From Amanita rubescens (lineage: Eukaryota; Basidiomycota; Agaricomycetes; Agaricales; Amanitaceae): a stretch of 55,871 bases of DNA. Positions 12,042 through 24,700 of the stretch are shown piece by piece. Below the pieces are notes generated by a model. That model made no database searches, was not told the origin of the DNA, and worked only from the letters and a program-made list of their open reading frames with translations. Position 1 is the first letter of the stretch; every line of letters starts with the position of its first letter. Position numbers and translations under genes: made by a program. The DNA lies in the NCBI GenBank assembly GCA_015039365.1, contig WION01000344.1, forward strand, positions 1 to 55,871, written 5' to 3'.

Positions 12042-13440
12042 ATGTCCGCCAATACTGGTCTCGATTCTCCAGAAGTTGTGGATCGTAATGTCAGAGCTCT
12101 GCTCGAAATGCTTACGACGGAAAATTTTGATCCAATTTCAAGTGAAATCATTCAGTGGGCAAACGGATCTGAGGATCAAAAAGACGGACGGACGCTCCTC
12201 CAGATAGTCCATCTCGTCTTTGAGAATGCTACTAAAGAAACCTCTTCGTCAGAAATGTATGCTCGCTTGTGCCGGAGAATAATGGGGCAGATTAATTCCA
12301 AGGTTCGGGACGAAGGCATAAAGGACGCTGAGGGGAAGCCCATGGCAGGCGGACAGCTGTTCCGCAAGTACTTGATCAACAGATGTCAAGAAGCATTCGA
12401 GGGCCTCGGATCCGTTGCTAAGGAGCCCGCTGATGCGACCAAGGCAGTGGAGGAAAAAGACGCTGCGCAGAAATCCAAGCGTCGGGGTCCTGCTTTGACC
12501 AGGTTCCTCGGTGAACTATTCAAATTCCAAATGTTGACGGAGCGTATCATGCATGCGTGTATCAACAAACTGCTTGGTGATTGGCATGACCCCAAGGAAG
12601 AACAGATGGAAAGTTTGTGCGAGCTGATGACGACCGTTGGGCCGATTCTTGATGCGCCAAGAGCTCGTGCGCACATGGATGTGCACTTCCAGCGCATGAA
12701 GGAAGTTGCGCAGAATCCTAGCATCAGTGTGCGGCTGTGGTTCATGTTACAGGTTCATGACACTCTTGGATGTGCCGCAATACAAATTCTGATGCACGTA
12801 TTAGGAAGTGCTTCAATTGCGTGAACGAAAATGGGTCGCTCGCGACGCCGTAGCTACCCCCACTCGAGCTGGTGATTTGTTTCACTTCAGAGATGCACAA
12901 ACAAATCCTAGTTCTAGCATGTCTGCTCAAGAGCATAGAGGTAATCTATCAGCCATTTCGAATATATTACCTTGCTGAAAAGTGGCAGTTCCGTCAAAAG
13001 AAGTGCCAGCACAAACTGAGATGAATGAAGAGGAAGCGGCTGACACGAAAATTACGGAATACGTCAAGAAGTTTTTCGACTCTCGGAATCTGGACGAAGC
13101 CGAAAGCTTTTTTAGCACGCTTCCTTCGCAGTACCATCACACTCTGGTGAACAACTTGGTCGCCAGTGTCGTAAAGCCCAAGGAGCCGGATGCGCGACTT
13201 GTCGCCGATCTATTTACGCGAGCGAGGAGCAAAGGCTTGTGTTCTCCTGATGCGCTCGAGGATGGATTGACACCAGCGGTCGATATGATCAAGGATATTG
13301 ATATTTCGATTGACGCATCCAAGGCGTGGTCGTTGTTTGCGACCATGGCTAACGGCGCACAGCTGGATCAGGAGCATAGGACGCGGTTGGCGGCCAAGTT
13401 GCTGGACGGAAATGAATTTCTTGGTTTTCTTTCACGATAG
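12042..13440 (+). CDS. Compact eIF4G-like protein (MIF4G + MA3 only)
   Basis: Exons 12042-12752, 12805-12940 and 12989-13440 give 432 residues. Residues about 5-235 form a MIF4G domain (DSPEVVDRNVRALLEMLT, GGQLFRKYLINRCQEAFE, LGELFKFQMLTERIMHACI, ARAHMDVHFQRMKE, LRERKWVAR). MIF4G is the platform that binds eIF4A in translation initiation. Residues about 290-432 form an MA3 domain (FFDSRNLDEAESFF, LVADLFTRARSKGLCSP). The long N-terminal part of ordinary fungal eIF4G, which binds poly(A)-binding protein and eIF4E, is absent, and the linkers inside MIF4G and between the domains are very short. The first donor, GTTCAT, is non-consensus. This may be a duplicated, shortened eIF4G with altered cap dependence (compare animal DAP5), or a fragment with missed upstream exons; I see none in the 290 nt upstream. 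Confidence 0.8.
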
Positions 13441-13873
13441 CATTGCCTTGGACGTGCTTATCTGATTTCCTGTTGGTGCCCTCCTCTTTTTTTATTGACA
13501 TGTTACGGTCCAGTGCAATAAATATCCCGTTCGACTTCCTTTAAATGGAAGAGGTCATGCAGTCGTGTCCGACTCGTTGTACTAGATGGAGATACCAGAT
13601 TTTAGACTGTCGATCCTTCCGGATCATATTTAATTAATGAATGCGGCCGTTTAATTATACTACCTGGAAGATGTTCTCAAGAGACAAGAACCTACCATCC
13701 AACGTGTAACCGATCTATGCATCGACAGCTGTCTATATAGGATTAAGGCTTTGGTGGGTCACACACTCAGTCTAGAACGGCAGACCTATAGAATCACTGC
13801 GATGTTGAAATTACAATTCCCTATAACCATTTACTAACAAATCGATGTAACAGATATAGAACAATACAGGGAT
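13441..13873. other. Convergent intergenic region
   Basis: 3' flanks of the eIF4G-like gene (plus) and the poly(A) polymerase gene (minus). Contains an AATAAATAT motif near 13517, a plausible polyadenylation signal. Nothing else was recognised. Confidence 0.4.
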
Positions 13874-13874
13874 A

Positions 13875-15560
13875 TCATGAGCTAGGGTGGCTTGCATTGG
13901 ACGCGAAGTGATAGTTATGATTAGAAGACCCGAAGTTCGACGGGAAGTTGGCTCTAAAACGAGTTAAATACTGACGTGCGACATCCTGTTGATCTTGGGC
14001 CTGCCAAGTCAAGTCCCCTTCGATTGCTGGAATTTTTTTGGCTTTTGCTCTCCGCTTCAGGCCGGTGGCTTCGTCATCTAAACTTTCCCTGTCCATCATT
14101 AGGCGGATCTTTGATCGGAACTTCAGCGCCTGCAGCGTATATCCTTTCAGTATTAACAGCTGTTTATAGGGCCGTACGCTCACGTTTTTGTCAACTGTAA
14201 CGATTTTACCGAGGATGGTCCTGTCACCCACTGTCGACTTCAGGATAGTATGGCAAGCCTTTTGGAATATACTGATAAGTGCTTCCAAAGTCCCTTGGTC
14301 GACGGACTGGGCGACATTGTTTCCTTGTGGAGTCAGCATCACATCCAAGCTAAACAAAACCGATAAGCCTACCAGGGTGAGCCAGACATAGCACAGTCAT
14401 CCGCTTCTGCACGCCTGTCATCATTCCTGTATTGAGCGAAACTTCGGGTTCTGGATTTGGGTATAGTTTGCCGTCTATTGGAGATATCACTGAGGTGGAA
14501 AATGGAAAATTGTTGGAAAAATGCCAAAAGAAGTCGGACAATAGAGTGCCCAACGATTGGGACGCGTAGGGATTTGCAAAATAAGCAGGCGGTCGTTGAA
14601 ACGGGTTCGCCTATTGGATCTCGTTAGAAAGCGCGTCGATAAGAGGGAGCGTCGTACATTAATGAAGTATATGCACATGCAGGTGATGGCATAACTTCCT
14701 ATCCCACAAGCTGCCTGATTGTTAAGGCCATGTTGGGCTACAAGCGTCTTGAGCACAAGCACCAACGGTCGTAGTGCAGGCATCTTGGCGAGATAAGCAT
14801 TAACTTCTTTCAAGTTCCCTGAAACGCCCTCCCCGTGGGTAATGCTAATATCGACATTGAAAGCTCCTGACGCTCATATGAGCGACGCAAGTAGAGTGAA
14901 AAAGTACAGCGAAGAAATCTTACCAAATCTCTGCATAGCAGCGAACTTGAGAATTGGAACCTGCGGATGAGGGTACTCAGTTGCACTCCACGCTAATTTC
15001 ATGTCCCTGACTAGACAGGACAACTGTGCCAAAACTCTAGTCTGAAAGACTTCGCCCCATCTCTGCGGCGTGGTCACGATGATATCGATATCCCTAAAGT
15101 CCAATGAACCCCGTATGGGATGGAAGTAAGACGGTACGTACGATGTCGGCAAGCACAATTGGGTCGCAGAGCTACCAAACAGTTGTACTTTAGCATCGCT
15201 AGCAATATTCTCCTTGACCACGGTCTCGATGCATTCGACGATGATGCGGCGAGCAGTCTTTTCCTGTTCCGTCAGACGAAGCCAAGACTCGTAAGCAGCA
15301 ATCTCGTGATGGAGTCTAGAATTCCGAGTGTCTATTAATCACGCAAACCTTTAGTGAACAATTGCGCACCTTGACATTACGGTGCCGCCGCGGTTTCCGC
15401 GCATCAATGACATCCAGGGCGTATACGCGGCAGTCTGGACTCCCGCTCCAGTCTGTTGGCCAAACTTTCTACCCTTGGATTTTTTACGTTTCTGGTACGG
15501 CGTGGTAAGGGCTAGAGCACGGGTTTCTCGAATAAGCGTTTCGGAGGTAGACGCTTTCAT
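13875..15560 (-). CDS. TRF4-type non-canonical poly(A) polymerase
   Basis: Start at 15560 (MKASTSETLI). Exon 2 begins at 15315 after a 54-nt intron, and later introns lie near 15141-15094, 14929-14876 and 14664-14617. The catalytic core is intact. It has the nucleotidyltransferase signature FGSSATQLCLPTS followed across an intron by DIDIIVTT (two metal-binding Asp), the third Asp in AFNVDISITHGEG, and the central domain LRPLVLVLKTLVAQHGLNN. NPFQRPPAYFANPYASQSLG and LGTLLSDFFWHFSNNF continue the PAP-associated region, and AFQ-like FQKACHTILKST lies near the end. TRF4/PAPD5-like enzymes add short A tails to nuclear RNAs for exosome decay (TRAMP complex). The junction near 14370 cannot be closed in frame with a standard intron; a small indel or a non-standard site is possible. 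Its 5' end faces the next gene across 234 bp. Confidence 0.8.
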
Positions 15561-15794
15561 ATCTAGGTAGGCAAGGTTCCTGCAGCGTCAGATCTCGCCA
15601 ACAGCTCGAAAAACAAAACTCGCCTAATTCTATAACGGTAGGGAGAAACAAGAGAGACGGCGTTGTTTGGATTCGAACAACGGTGACATCATGCAGCTGA
15701 CCTCGATCACTACCTACCTGTTATGGGAACAACATATTAGGCAGTGTGTGACCCCCGCATTCACCGCGCTCTCGCTTCCTCTGATTACACTGTC

Positions 15795-16307
15795 ATGGCT
15801 AGTGAATCCATCGCTACGCAACACCCTCCTGCCGGTCAGTATCTTTCACAGCGCTCAGCCGATGACCCACTGACATCGGTTATAACTCAGTTAAAGTCGG
15901 AGGTCGTCGTCAGTCCATCTCACTGACACGACACGCACGACCTCACAATCCCACGTGAGCCCATAGCACTTGGTTTTTTCGTTGTTCAAACCCTCTTTTC
16001 TAGGTCTGCGACAAGGTCCAAGTCGACCGGGCATAACAGCCCCATCCCGGACTATCCGCGTCCGGCTCCGCCCGGCGAAGAGCATACGGAACTGTTGCAC
16101 ACGGGCCCCGAGGAAGAAGTGCCTCCTAAAAAAGAGAAGAGGCATAATATGCATGATAACGAGAAGAAGATTAAGGAATCACCTCTTTGGAAAGCGGAGA
16201 CGACGCGTCCCACAAGGGATACGGTGGGAACTGGTAAGGCGGGAATGGGTGGTTTCGGAGCCGGCGGGAGGATTGCGCAACCCGCAGGGAAGGGATTCGG
16301 TGCTTGA
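15795..16307 (+). CDS. Small Gly-rich-tailed conserved protein, unknown function
   Basis: Exons 15795-15834, 15891-15954 and 16004-16307 join to 135 residues; the first two exons are inferred from splice sites (GTCAGT...CAG, GTGAGC...TAG). The middle is Pro/Glu/Lys-rich and disordered. The tail (KESPLWKAETTRPTRD, then GTGKAGMGGFGAGGRIAQPA) is compact and looks conserved. No catalytic motif, signal peptide or membrane segment is visible, and I do not recognise the family. It is divergent from the TRF4-like gene. Confidence 0.55.
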
Positions 16308-16517
16308 AGGTTGAAAACTTGAGATCCGAAGAATGAAGGAAAGAATGAACGTAGGATGTTGTACTTTTGAAGCTTGCTGTATTATATCGTGTAAGATAAA
16401 ATGTTTCTTGCATGCGTGTGCATAAGCATATCATTACAGTCAACCATATGCGTGCGTGCAGACATGTAGGTAGTGTGAGAGCGGAAAGAATACACGGATC
16501 AAATGCTACTCCTTTGC

Positions 16518-17447
16518 TTAAGCTTTTGTCACAGCAGCCTTCTTTTTTCCTCTCAGCTTCTTGGGCCGCGCGGGTTTGGGCTCCTTTTGTGCGTTGACGA
16601 GTGCCGATACACGTGCAAGCGTAGCCTACAATCAGGTAGGATCAGTTAGCATACTGTTACTGAATCAACCCTGTAGAAAAAGCAAGGTCAACACAACTGA
16701 AAAATATCAGCACCGAAACGTCGGATTTCTGTCCCTCAATCAAACAGAACCCGATAGCGATTGGTGCGGTTTCTACTAGAGTTTGATCGGCTCTAGCAGA
16801 GGCAATTCGTTTTGCATATACGTCCACGCTCGACCCTTCATACGTCATCCCTCCTTTAGCGAAAGAGAGGGTGAGTCCGGCGAGTTCTAGCTAATGCGTT
16901 CGAGAATTCGAGAAAAAACAACACAACGAAAAAAAAGTGAAGTGAATGCACTCACCCGGCGCAAATCAGGCCTATAACCCCTCCTTGCAAAGCCTGCTGC
17001 GATACCCAACGCACGCCGTGGTCCCGTTCGTGCCTTTATGCTTGTTGTAGCAAATCCAGACTTGACTTGATGAGGCGAGGCCTTTGTCTTGCGAGTTTGG
17101 ATCTGGATGCCGTTTTTCGAGTCGTGGATACTCAGAACCTAAAGTCAAGGACGTCAAAAGCTCGAAGATAATGAGGACAATAAGCCAAACGCACCTTCTG
17201 GTTGGCAAATCCAGAATACTTGTGTGAGTGTAGGTTGAAGAGGTTCCCCTATACACAAATATCAGTACCGCTCATCTAACAACTTGTAGTTGAACATACT
17301 GGCTCCTTGGAGAATATGGGACCCTCAGGGACCCTCTTCACCTTGTAAGAGTTGTAATTCTAAATCAAACAATCAGCCAACGCACTGAGCGGAAGAAATC
17401 GAGAACTAACGAACACGGAGAAGGAGCCACTGGAGGTCGTTGGACAT
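16518..17447 (-). CDS. RPL28: 60S ribosomal protein L28 (eL28)
   Basis: Five exons (17447-17415, 17359-17300, 17248-17195, 17138-16956, 16625-16518) join perfectly to 145 residues. The sequence shows the whole eL28 fold: MSNDLQWLLLR, NYNSYKVKRVPEGPIFSKEP, GNLFNLHSHKYSGFANQK, RKTKASPH, RTGPRRALGIAAGFARRGYR and the basic tail ATLARVSALVNAQKEPKPAR...GKKKAA. eL28 is a structural protein of the large ribosomal subunit. The first donor is the less usual GTTCGT. The last intron is 330 nt, about six times longer than the others, and holds strong hairpins (see the separate entry). A very short exon 1 and a lysine-rich tail are usual for the family. Confidence 0.95.
16702..16880 (-). ncRNA. Candidate H/ACA-type snoRNA inside RPL28 intron 4
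   Basis: Two hairpins lie in the 330-nt intron. On the minus strand the 5' one pairs CCCTC(T)CTTT with AAAGGAGGG around a CGCT loop (16871-16849), extended by GACTC/GGGTC. The 3' one (16767-16710) has a GCACC/GGTGC base, an unpaired pocket, then CGG(G)TTCTGT paired with ACAGAA(AT)CCG. Exactly 14 nt separate the top of the pocket from an ATA trinucleotide at 16707-16705, the spacing expected between a pseudouridylation pocket and the ACA box. Ribosomal-protein introns commonly host snoRNAs. Weak points: ATA instead of ACA, no perfect H box (closest AGAAAC), and the target is not identified. Confidence 0.4.
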
Positions 17448-17672
17448 GTCGGCGATGCGTTTCTGGGTAGCGAACGAATGTGTGGCTGATGTAACTGTAC
17501 AGTTGGGGTGTACAAATACATACAAATACCCGTTTAGCCTAACAAAGCCAAATAAGTGGTGCGCAGTAAGGGGTACCAATCCAAACGGGGAAAGCAATAC
17601 TCACGCCAATTGTTACCTCGGAGACTCCTCTCTTCTCAGCTACCATAGTTACTCTTCCCTCACTAACGAGGA

Positions 17673-18444
17673 ATGGGACGCTGGACCCAATACGATGAGG
17701 TGATTCTCATTCTTTTTCGCTGAAATCAATGACTCACGCCTTCAGGACGAATACAATCTCCCCGAGGGCATGAAGCGCATTGGGTACGACTCTGATACCC
17801 AGCGCTACTACTTTAAAGACAAGGATGGATCCATATGGTGCGGTGAACCCGGTGCGCGCTATAGCGAAATGACGAGAGGTATGTTCTAAATTGCGGTGTC
17901 AGCATGACGAGCGCTAACCAAACATGCGTCCAGTGTCAAGCCCTCGGCCGAGTACCGACAGCGATAGGCCCTCCGAGCGGGACATGGAAGAAGCCAGGAT
18001 GAACACAAGTGCTTCTCGAAGGGATGGATACCAGCTTCTTTCACCGGACGGGGTAAGCTACATCATATATATCCACTGCGCATCCGCTTACCTGCCTCAC
18101 AGCCTGCGATGGCTCACAAATCTGATGTCAACTCTGCTTCATACCGTACATTATTCCCATTCTTCCTCCTCATAGCTGCCATACTCCTCCTTGTCTGGCG
18201 GCTCGTCCTTTCGCCTACGTTGACCACAGCACCGGTAAAGCTGTGCCCCAAACCACAAACAATGCCGCATCTTGTTCAGCCTGGAGATACCTGCTGGGAA
18301 ATAGCAAAAGTTCAAGGATGTTCATTGGATGAACTAAAAGAATTGAATACCAAAGCGAATTGCGACAAGCTAATGCCCGGACAAGTGGTTTGTGTCCCCG
18401 GTGAGAAAGCCAAGGTCAAGATGAGGAGGTCAGCTGGCAATTGA
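17673..18444 (+). CDS. Single-pass membrane protein with C-terminal LysM domain
   Basis: Exons 17673-17699, 17746-17878, 17934-18052 and 18103-18444 join to 206 residues. The N-terminal part (YNLPEGMKRIGYDSDTQRYY, then DKDGSIWCGEPGARYSEM) is a conserved module of basidiomycete LysM proteins and is predicted cytoplasmic. A hydrophobic helix at about 108-128 (LFPFFLLIAAILLLVWRLVL) follows a Ser-rich linker. A LysM (CBM50) domain fills residues about 147-190 (HLVQPGDTCWEIAKVQGCS, LMPGQVVCVP). LysM binds GlcNAc polymers such as chitin. With no signal peptide and one internal helix, a type II orientation with the LysM outside is inferred, suggesting a cell-wall or septum role rather than a secreted effector. 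Confidence 0.8.
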
Positions 18445-18635
18445 CTTGCGCCTTTCTTGATCAATGATTGAACGTCACCCGTCCTAATGATATCTCTTAC
18501 ATTTTTTGCTCGTGCTTTCATATCACGGATATTGTATCATAGAACGAATATTCCATACCGTCTCTTTACTACTATCGTAGCAGGAGCTGTCTCTAGTTAC
18601 GACGAAAAACTACAAATACAGCGGATCATGATCTT

Positions 18636-19444
18636 CTATTCTTCGTCCAATTCATAATCTGACTCATCGTCACCGTCTGTCGGAAATCAGTTACATGTCG
18701 CGATGATATGTGTTGGGGATAGCTTACCATCAATATCGTCTGATGTGAAGCTATCCTGCAGTTTCGCCGCTCGGAGCAATTCCTCCATCTCTGGATCGCG
18801 TGATATTAGATCCTTTGCCGTCACTCCGTTTTTATCCTTTATCCTACGCCATTTCATGCATCTTCAACCGAAAAAAGAGTTCAAAGTTGCTACGTACGTC
18901 GTATCAGCGCCCGCCTCGAGCATATTTCTGACAACATAGCGCCTCACGTCGCGATCCTTGAGTTGCAAAGCAAAATGAAGGGGTGTCTCCCTTCCGACAC
19001 TATTGACGGGATCGACATCACATCCTTCGTGACAAAGAATGTGTTCTAATACGCTTGTCGACCCGTATAGCGCGCTGTGTAAGATATATGTATATTCAGT
19101 CAGAGTTCGCGCAATGACGAGATGCTCACGCGTAATGGAGGGCTGAGAGACCCGAGTCGCGGTTCCGATATCGGAAGAAGGACCGAGCGCAGATGACCGA
19201 GACGCACCAGTGTTCCCCATTCTAGACTTGCGCAAAGGACTGTTAGTGTGTTAGGTGTAGCTAGCGCGCGCGATACGCACCCATCTTGGTGGTTGATGTC
19301 GTATTCCTCTTCTCCGTCAAAGACATCCGTTAGCATATCTTCGTTATCATCTCTAACAGCTGCGCGTATGCGTTCATCTAGATTTGTGTTAGACTTGGAG
19401 TAGAAGAGGATAGAATACTTACTGGCTGTTGCGCCGTCGGTCAT
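18636..19444 (-). CDS. Small ankyrin-repeat protein
   Basis: Start at 19444 (MTDGATA). At least six introns can be placed, and after splicing the reading runs without stops to 18636. Key segments are NERIRAAVRDDNEDMLTDVF, DINHQDG, GNTALHYAALYGSTSVLEHI, CHEGCDVDPVNSVGRETPLH and FALQLKDRDVRRYVVRNMLE, followed by IKDKNGVTAKDLI and an acidic end (DGDDESDYELDEE). Two to three ankyrin repeats (GNTALHYAA, ETPLHFA) make a protein-binding scaffold; the partner is unknown. Conserved small ankyrin proteins of this design occur across basidiomycetes. One exon is only about 13 nt (CCTCCATTACGC), which would be easy to miss. It is divergent from the kinase gene with only 18 bp between the two proposed start codons. 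Confidence 0.7.
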
Positions 19445-19462
19445 GGTTGCAAGATAAGATAG

Positions 19463-21108
<1,646 letters not shown>

Positions 21109-21442
21109 CGGAAGAATAGATTGCAATCTAGTATCAACTCAATACAATATGATACATTTTGTTAAAACAAAAAAAAAGGCTTGTGGTACAACAACGTACG
21201 TTAACCGAGTCCATATTACAAGAAAGCTGCTTTTTCAAAGTCTGTGTTGCTGGATATATTGCCCTCTGATCCATGCTATCAACCAATTCCAACTCGGCGT
21301 TTCCGCCAAGGGTAATCATCTAAAAAGGGGCGGGTTTGCCTCGCGTATCCTCGCGATTCGGTAGAACGTACTTCCTTCAGCTTGAGTGAGATCAAGTTGA
21401 ACCCAGACACATGGCCTCATTGCCACTGTCGGTTAGTAATGG

Positions 21443-21477
21443 TTCAACGTTCAACGTTCAAGCTTCAAGCTTCAAGT
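21443..21477. repeat. 7-bp tandem repeat (TTCAACG/TTCAAGC)
   Basis: Five consecutive 7-nt units: TTCAACG twice, TTCAAGC twice, TTCAAGT. It lies close to the left border of the 5.2 kb segment inserted between the two kinase/SMC4 tail copies. Confidence 0.7.
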
Positions 21478-21794
21478 GTTGTCCTGTTGACACACGTGCA
21501 TTCAGCCATAAACCTGTGCCTCGTTCTGATGGTCCAGCACCTCTGAAAACAAGGCGGACAAAGCAAAGGTCACGGAAATAACCTCTCTATCGGAAATGCG
21601 TTGCGCAAACTTGATTCAAAGTCCCTCTTGCAATACTTACATGGGCTAAGTGACTCAACACAGCCGCCGGTGAAGCCATCAATATTGCAATTACTATAGT
21701 ATGTACGGTACGGGTGATGTGATATGCTGGAGGCTGGAGTGTAGGAAACTTGTAGTTGAGCTATAGTACGGTCACTAATCTCCGAGTCAGAACA

Positions 21795-24700
21795 TCACTT
21801 GTCATATGCGAATTTGAAAAGTTTGATCAAGTTATCACGTAGTTCCGAGGGTAAGTCGTCGCCACACGAGACAGCAAATAATTTGCTCTCTAGGGTGGCT
21901 TCATGTGCGGCTCTGTTCCCTTTAGCGTAGATGGAGCCATCAGAGGTATCGAAGAGGATCGCGAGAGAGCCCGCTGTAAGAAGCGCCGAGTCCTTCTCGG
22001 TTACCTTGGGAAGGAAATCTTCAACGCGTTTTTCAACAGAATCACCGAAATTGAAATTGATGCCATACGAGGACTTGAGCTTGTAACGTGCATCGTTCAA
22101 TACGATTCGACGGTAGATATGAGCTACGGTAGGTTCAAGCTACCCAATACAGATACTTAAGTTGTCAACGAATTTAAATTAGGGTGTTTCAAACATGCCC
22201 GACTCAAGGACAACTCGTACCCCAACTCTCGCCCCGATTTGAGACTCAACTTGAGAATTGGGGACTTCCAAATTAGGAAATTCCGTCAAGTTGAGGTCAA
22301 AGTTGAGGTAACTGCAAGTCGGGCTCTTGAATCGAGCTCCTGAGCCCGATTTCAATTAGCAACTCCAGGCTCAACTTCGCGCCTCAACTTAGTTCCCCAA
22401 CTCACTCGATTGGGGAAGAATTTGTTAAGTAGTAACGGCCTTCCTTTAGGGCGTGAGAAATTTCCATCCTAACTCCCACATCATGGGTCGGAAAAGTCGT
22501 GCAAAACCGAAGGAGGATGTCGATGCTCCCAGACCCAAACGCGCCCCCGATATCCAGTGGGCTAAAAACCCTGACTGGACATTCACGCTCATTGCATACC
22601 TTGGCGACCACGTTAGTTTTCGCCTAAAATTGTTTTCTGATTCGACGGCAGATGCAGCCAAAGAAGGCCGTGCAAAGCATACAGCGAAGGAAGGCAAAGT
22701 CCAGCAGTATGCTGTTCTTGCAAAGCATATCTTTGCCACTGAGCCCGGTCAAAGTGCACTCTACCTCCAAAACCCTGGCAGGTTTGGTACGGCAGTAGAA
22801 ACCCGGCTTCGACGGTACGATCTTTTATCACGCAAGGATTTTTGCAAGCTAACATGTTGTTCAAGCCTCAAAACTGAGTATGTGGCTCATCTAAAGATGC
22901 TCGGAAGCACTGGTGCGGGACTTGATCCTCTGACCATCACCAAAGGAAGCTCAATTGCGAACGTCATTGGTGCTTATCAACTTCATTGCTACACGGATTA
23001 AACTAAGACTTGTCACATAGCTGGTATCCGCAGTGAGTGGCCATGGTGGGACGATCTTCATGCATTCTGGCGTGAACTGCCCAACTACAATCCCCAGGGT
23101 GTACAATCATCAAAACCCGGGACAATGCACGCTTCAGATGCAGCTGCCCTTTTTGCTGCTTCAGGGGATGAAGACCAAGCCAGTGCAGATAGTGAAGGGG
23201 GTGGAGACAAGCCGGATGTAGATGCGTATGGTTCTAGGGAAGGATCACTGGTCGACGAGGGAAATGAGGACGCGATACTGGTAAGGTGTCTTCTTTTGTC
23301 AAAGGAAGCATTCTACTAATACAAATTCAGTGGAATGCAACCCCGCCACTTCGGACTGGACAACATGCTGTTTCGCTCTCCCCAGCACCATCCACTCCAA
23401 AATCTCAACACGCTGCTTCCCTCTCTCCACCACCATGCACCCAACCCCGTCATGCAGCTCCCGCCCACCTAATCAGACAAAAAGCTGTGGCCACTCGACG
23501 TGGAAAGCCAGCCTCAGCGAGGAAAACAGCTGTTGACCGGTTTAATGATAGCCGCCAAGAAGAGACCCGCCGCCTTGGTCTGAAGCGGAAGATGGAACAC
23601 GACGAGAAAATGGCATCGATTCGTCTCAAGAAGCACAAGTATGAACTCCGATATGGATCATCCCCTCAGACACCAAGTTCTACAGTAGCGGCGACTCAGA
23701 CTAAAGAGGACAAGCAAATCGAGATTCTCCGTCTTCAGATAAGGCTAGCAGAACTGAACCGAGGAAGCTCTGCACATTCCTCGTCATCTCAAATGCCATC
23801 TAACCCCCTTGAAGAGGTGTCTACTCCGAGCAGTGGCATGTCGGGTCTATCCTACTTCAGCGGTTTTAGCGACAACTTGAACTTCGTTGACAATAACCAT
23901 GTGACTTCTGAGGACCACTACCATGTCCCTGATGGCGACGCTTCTGATGTTGGAGTGGCCTGGCAAGATTATCATAGTACTATATAGTTTATCACTTATA
24001 TACTACCAATTTGTCGTTGAGTATCTGGTGAAATAGAATAGAAATTGAGCCAGATAAATAACAGTAAAGGGAGCGTAAAGAGAGCGTAAAGAGAGTGAGA
24101 AACAAGAACAAAGAGAGGAAAAGAGAGGAAAAGAGTGTGTGTCAGAGCACGGGAAAGACACGTCGAAAGTCCAAGGTGTATTGAACACAATTGTAACAGA
24201 ATGTAGGTCATACATATAGGCTCTCGAATAACATCCTCTTGAGCTCAGTGCGTTTCCTCTGTCCCTGTGTCTCCCGCTGCGTGTCTGATGGTTCACTGTT
24301 TGCTTCAAGTATAACACCACCAGGTGCATCTGTCCCTTCTCGCACTAATTCAGTGATGAACTCTCCATCTTCATCTCCTTCTTCGATGAAACTGATGAGT
24401 GTATGGATGATGACACAGGTTTTCACCCATGCCAAGGCACGCTTGTGGTCAGTTGCGTCATCGATCTGCTGACATAGCCCTCTGAGGGAGCTAAACCGAC
24501 CTTTGAGATATCCCATTGCATGCTCAGACTTGACACGGACCTATCCAACAATGAGAAGATCTCTGGGAACTGTAGTGATGGTTAACATACCCGGGATAGA
24601 TGATAATTGAATGCTTTGTTTTCAGCTACTGCGGTGTGGGGCTTCTTGTACGGTGTAATACACCAGCTGTCCAGCGCGTATGCTGAGTCGGCCCACATCC

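Noticed and set aside
15655..15690. GTTCGAATCC on the minus strand, resembling a tRNA T-arm
   Set aside because: The stem closes with a 10-nt loop and no other tRNA arms are present.
16657..16848. Minus-strand open frame inside RPL28 intron 4
   Set aside because: Lies within the intron, does not join the flanking exons in frame, and overlaps the hairpins of the snoRNA candidate.
22178..22183. Harbinger target duplication read as TTA
   Set aside because: The right flank is TAT, which does not match; the empty site at 47.7 kb shows ATT.
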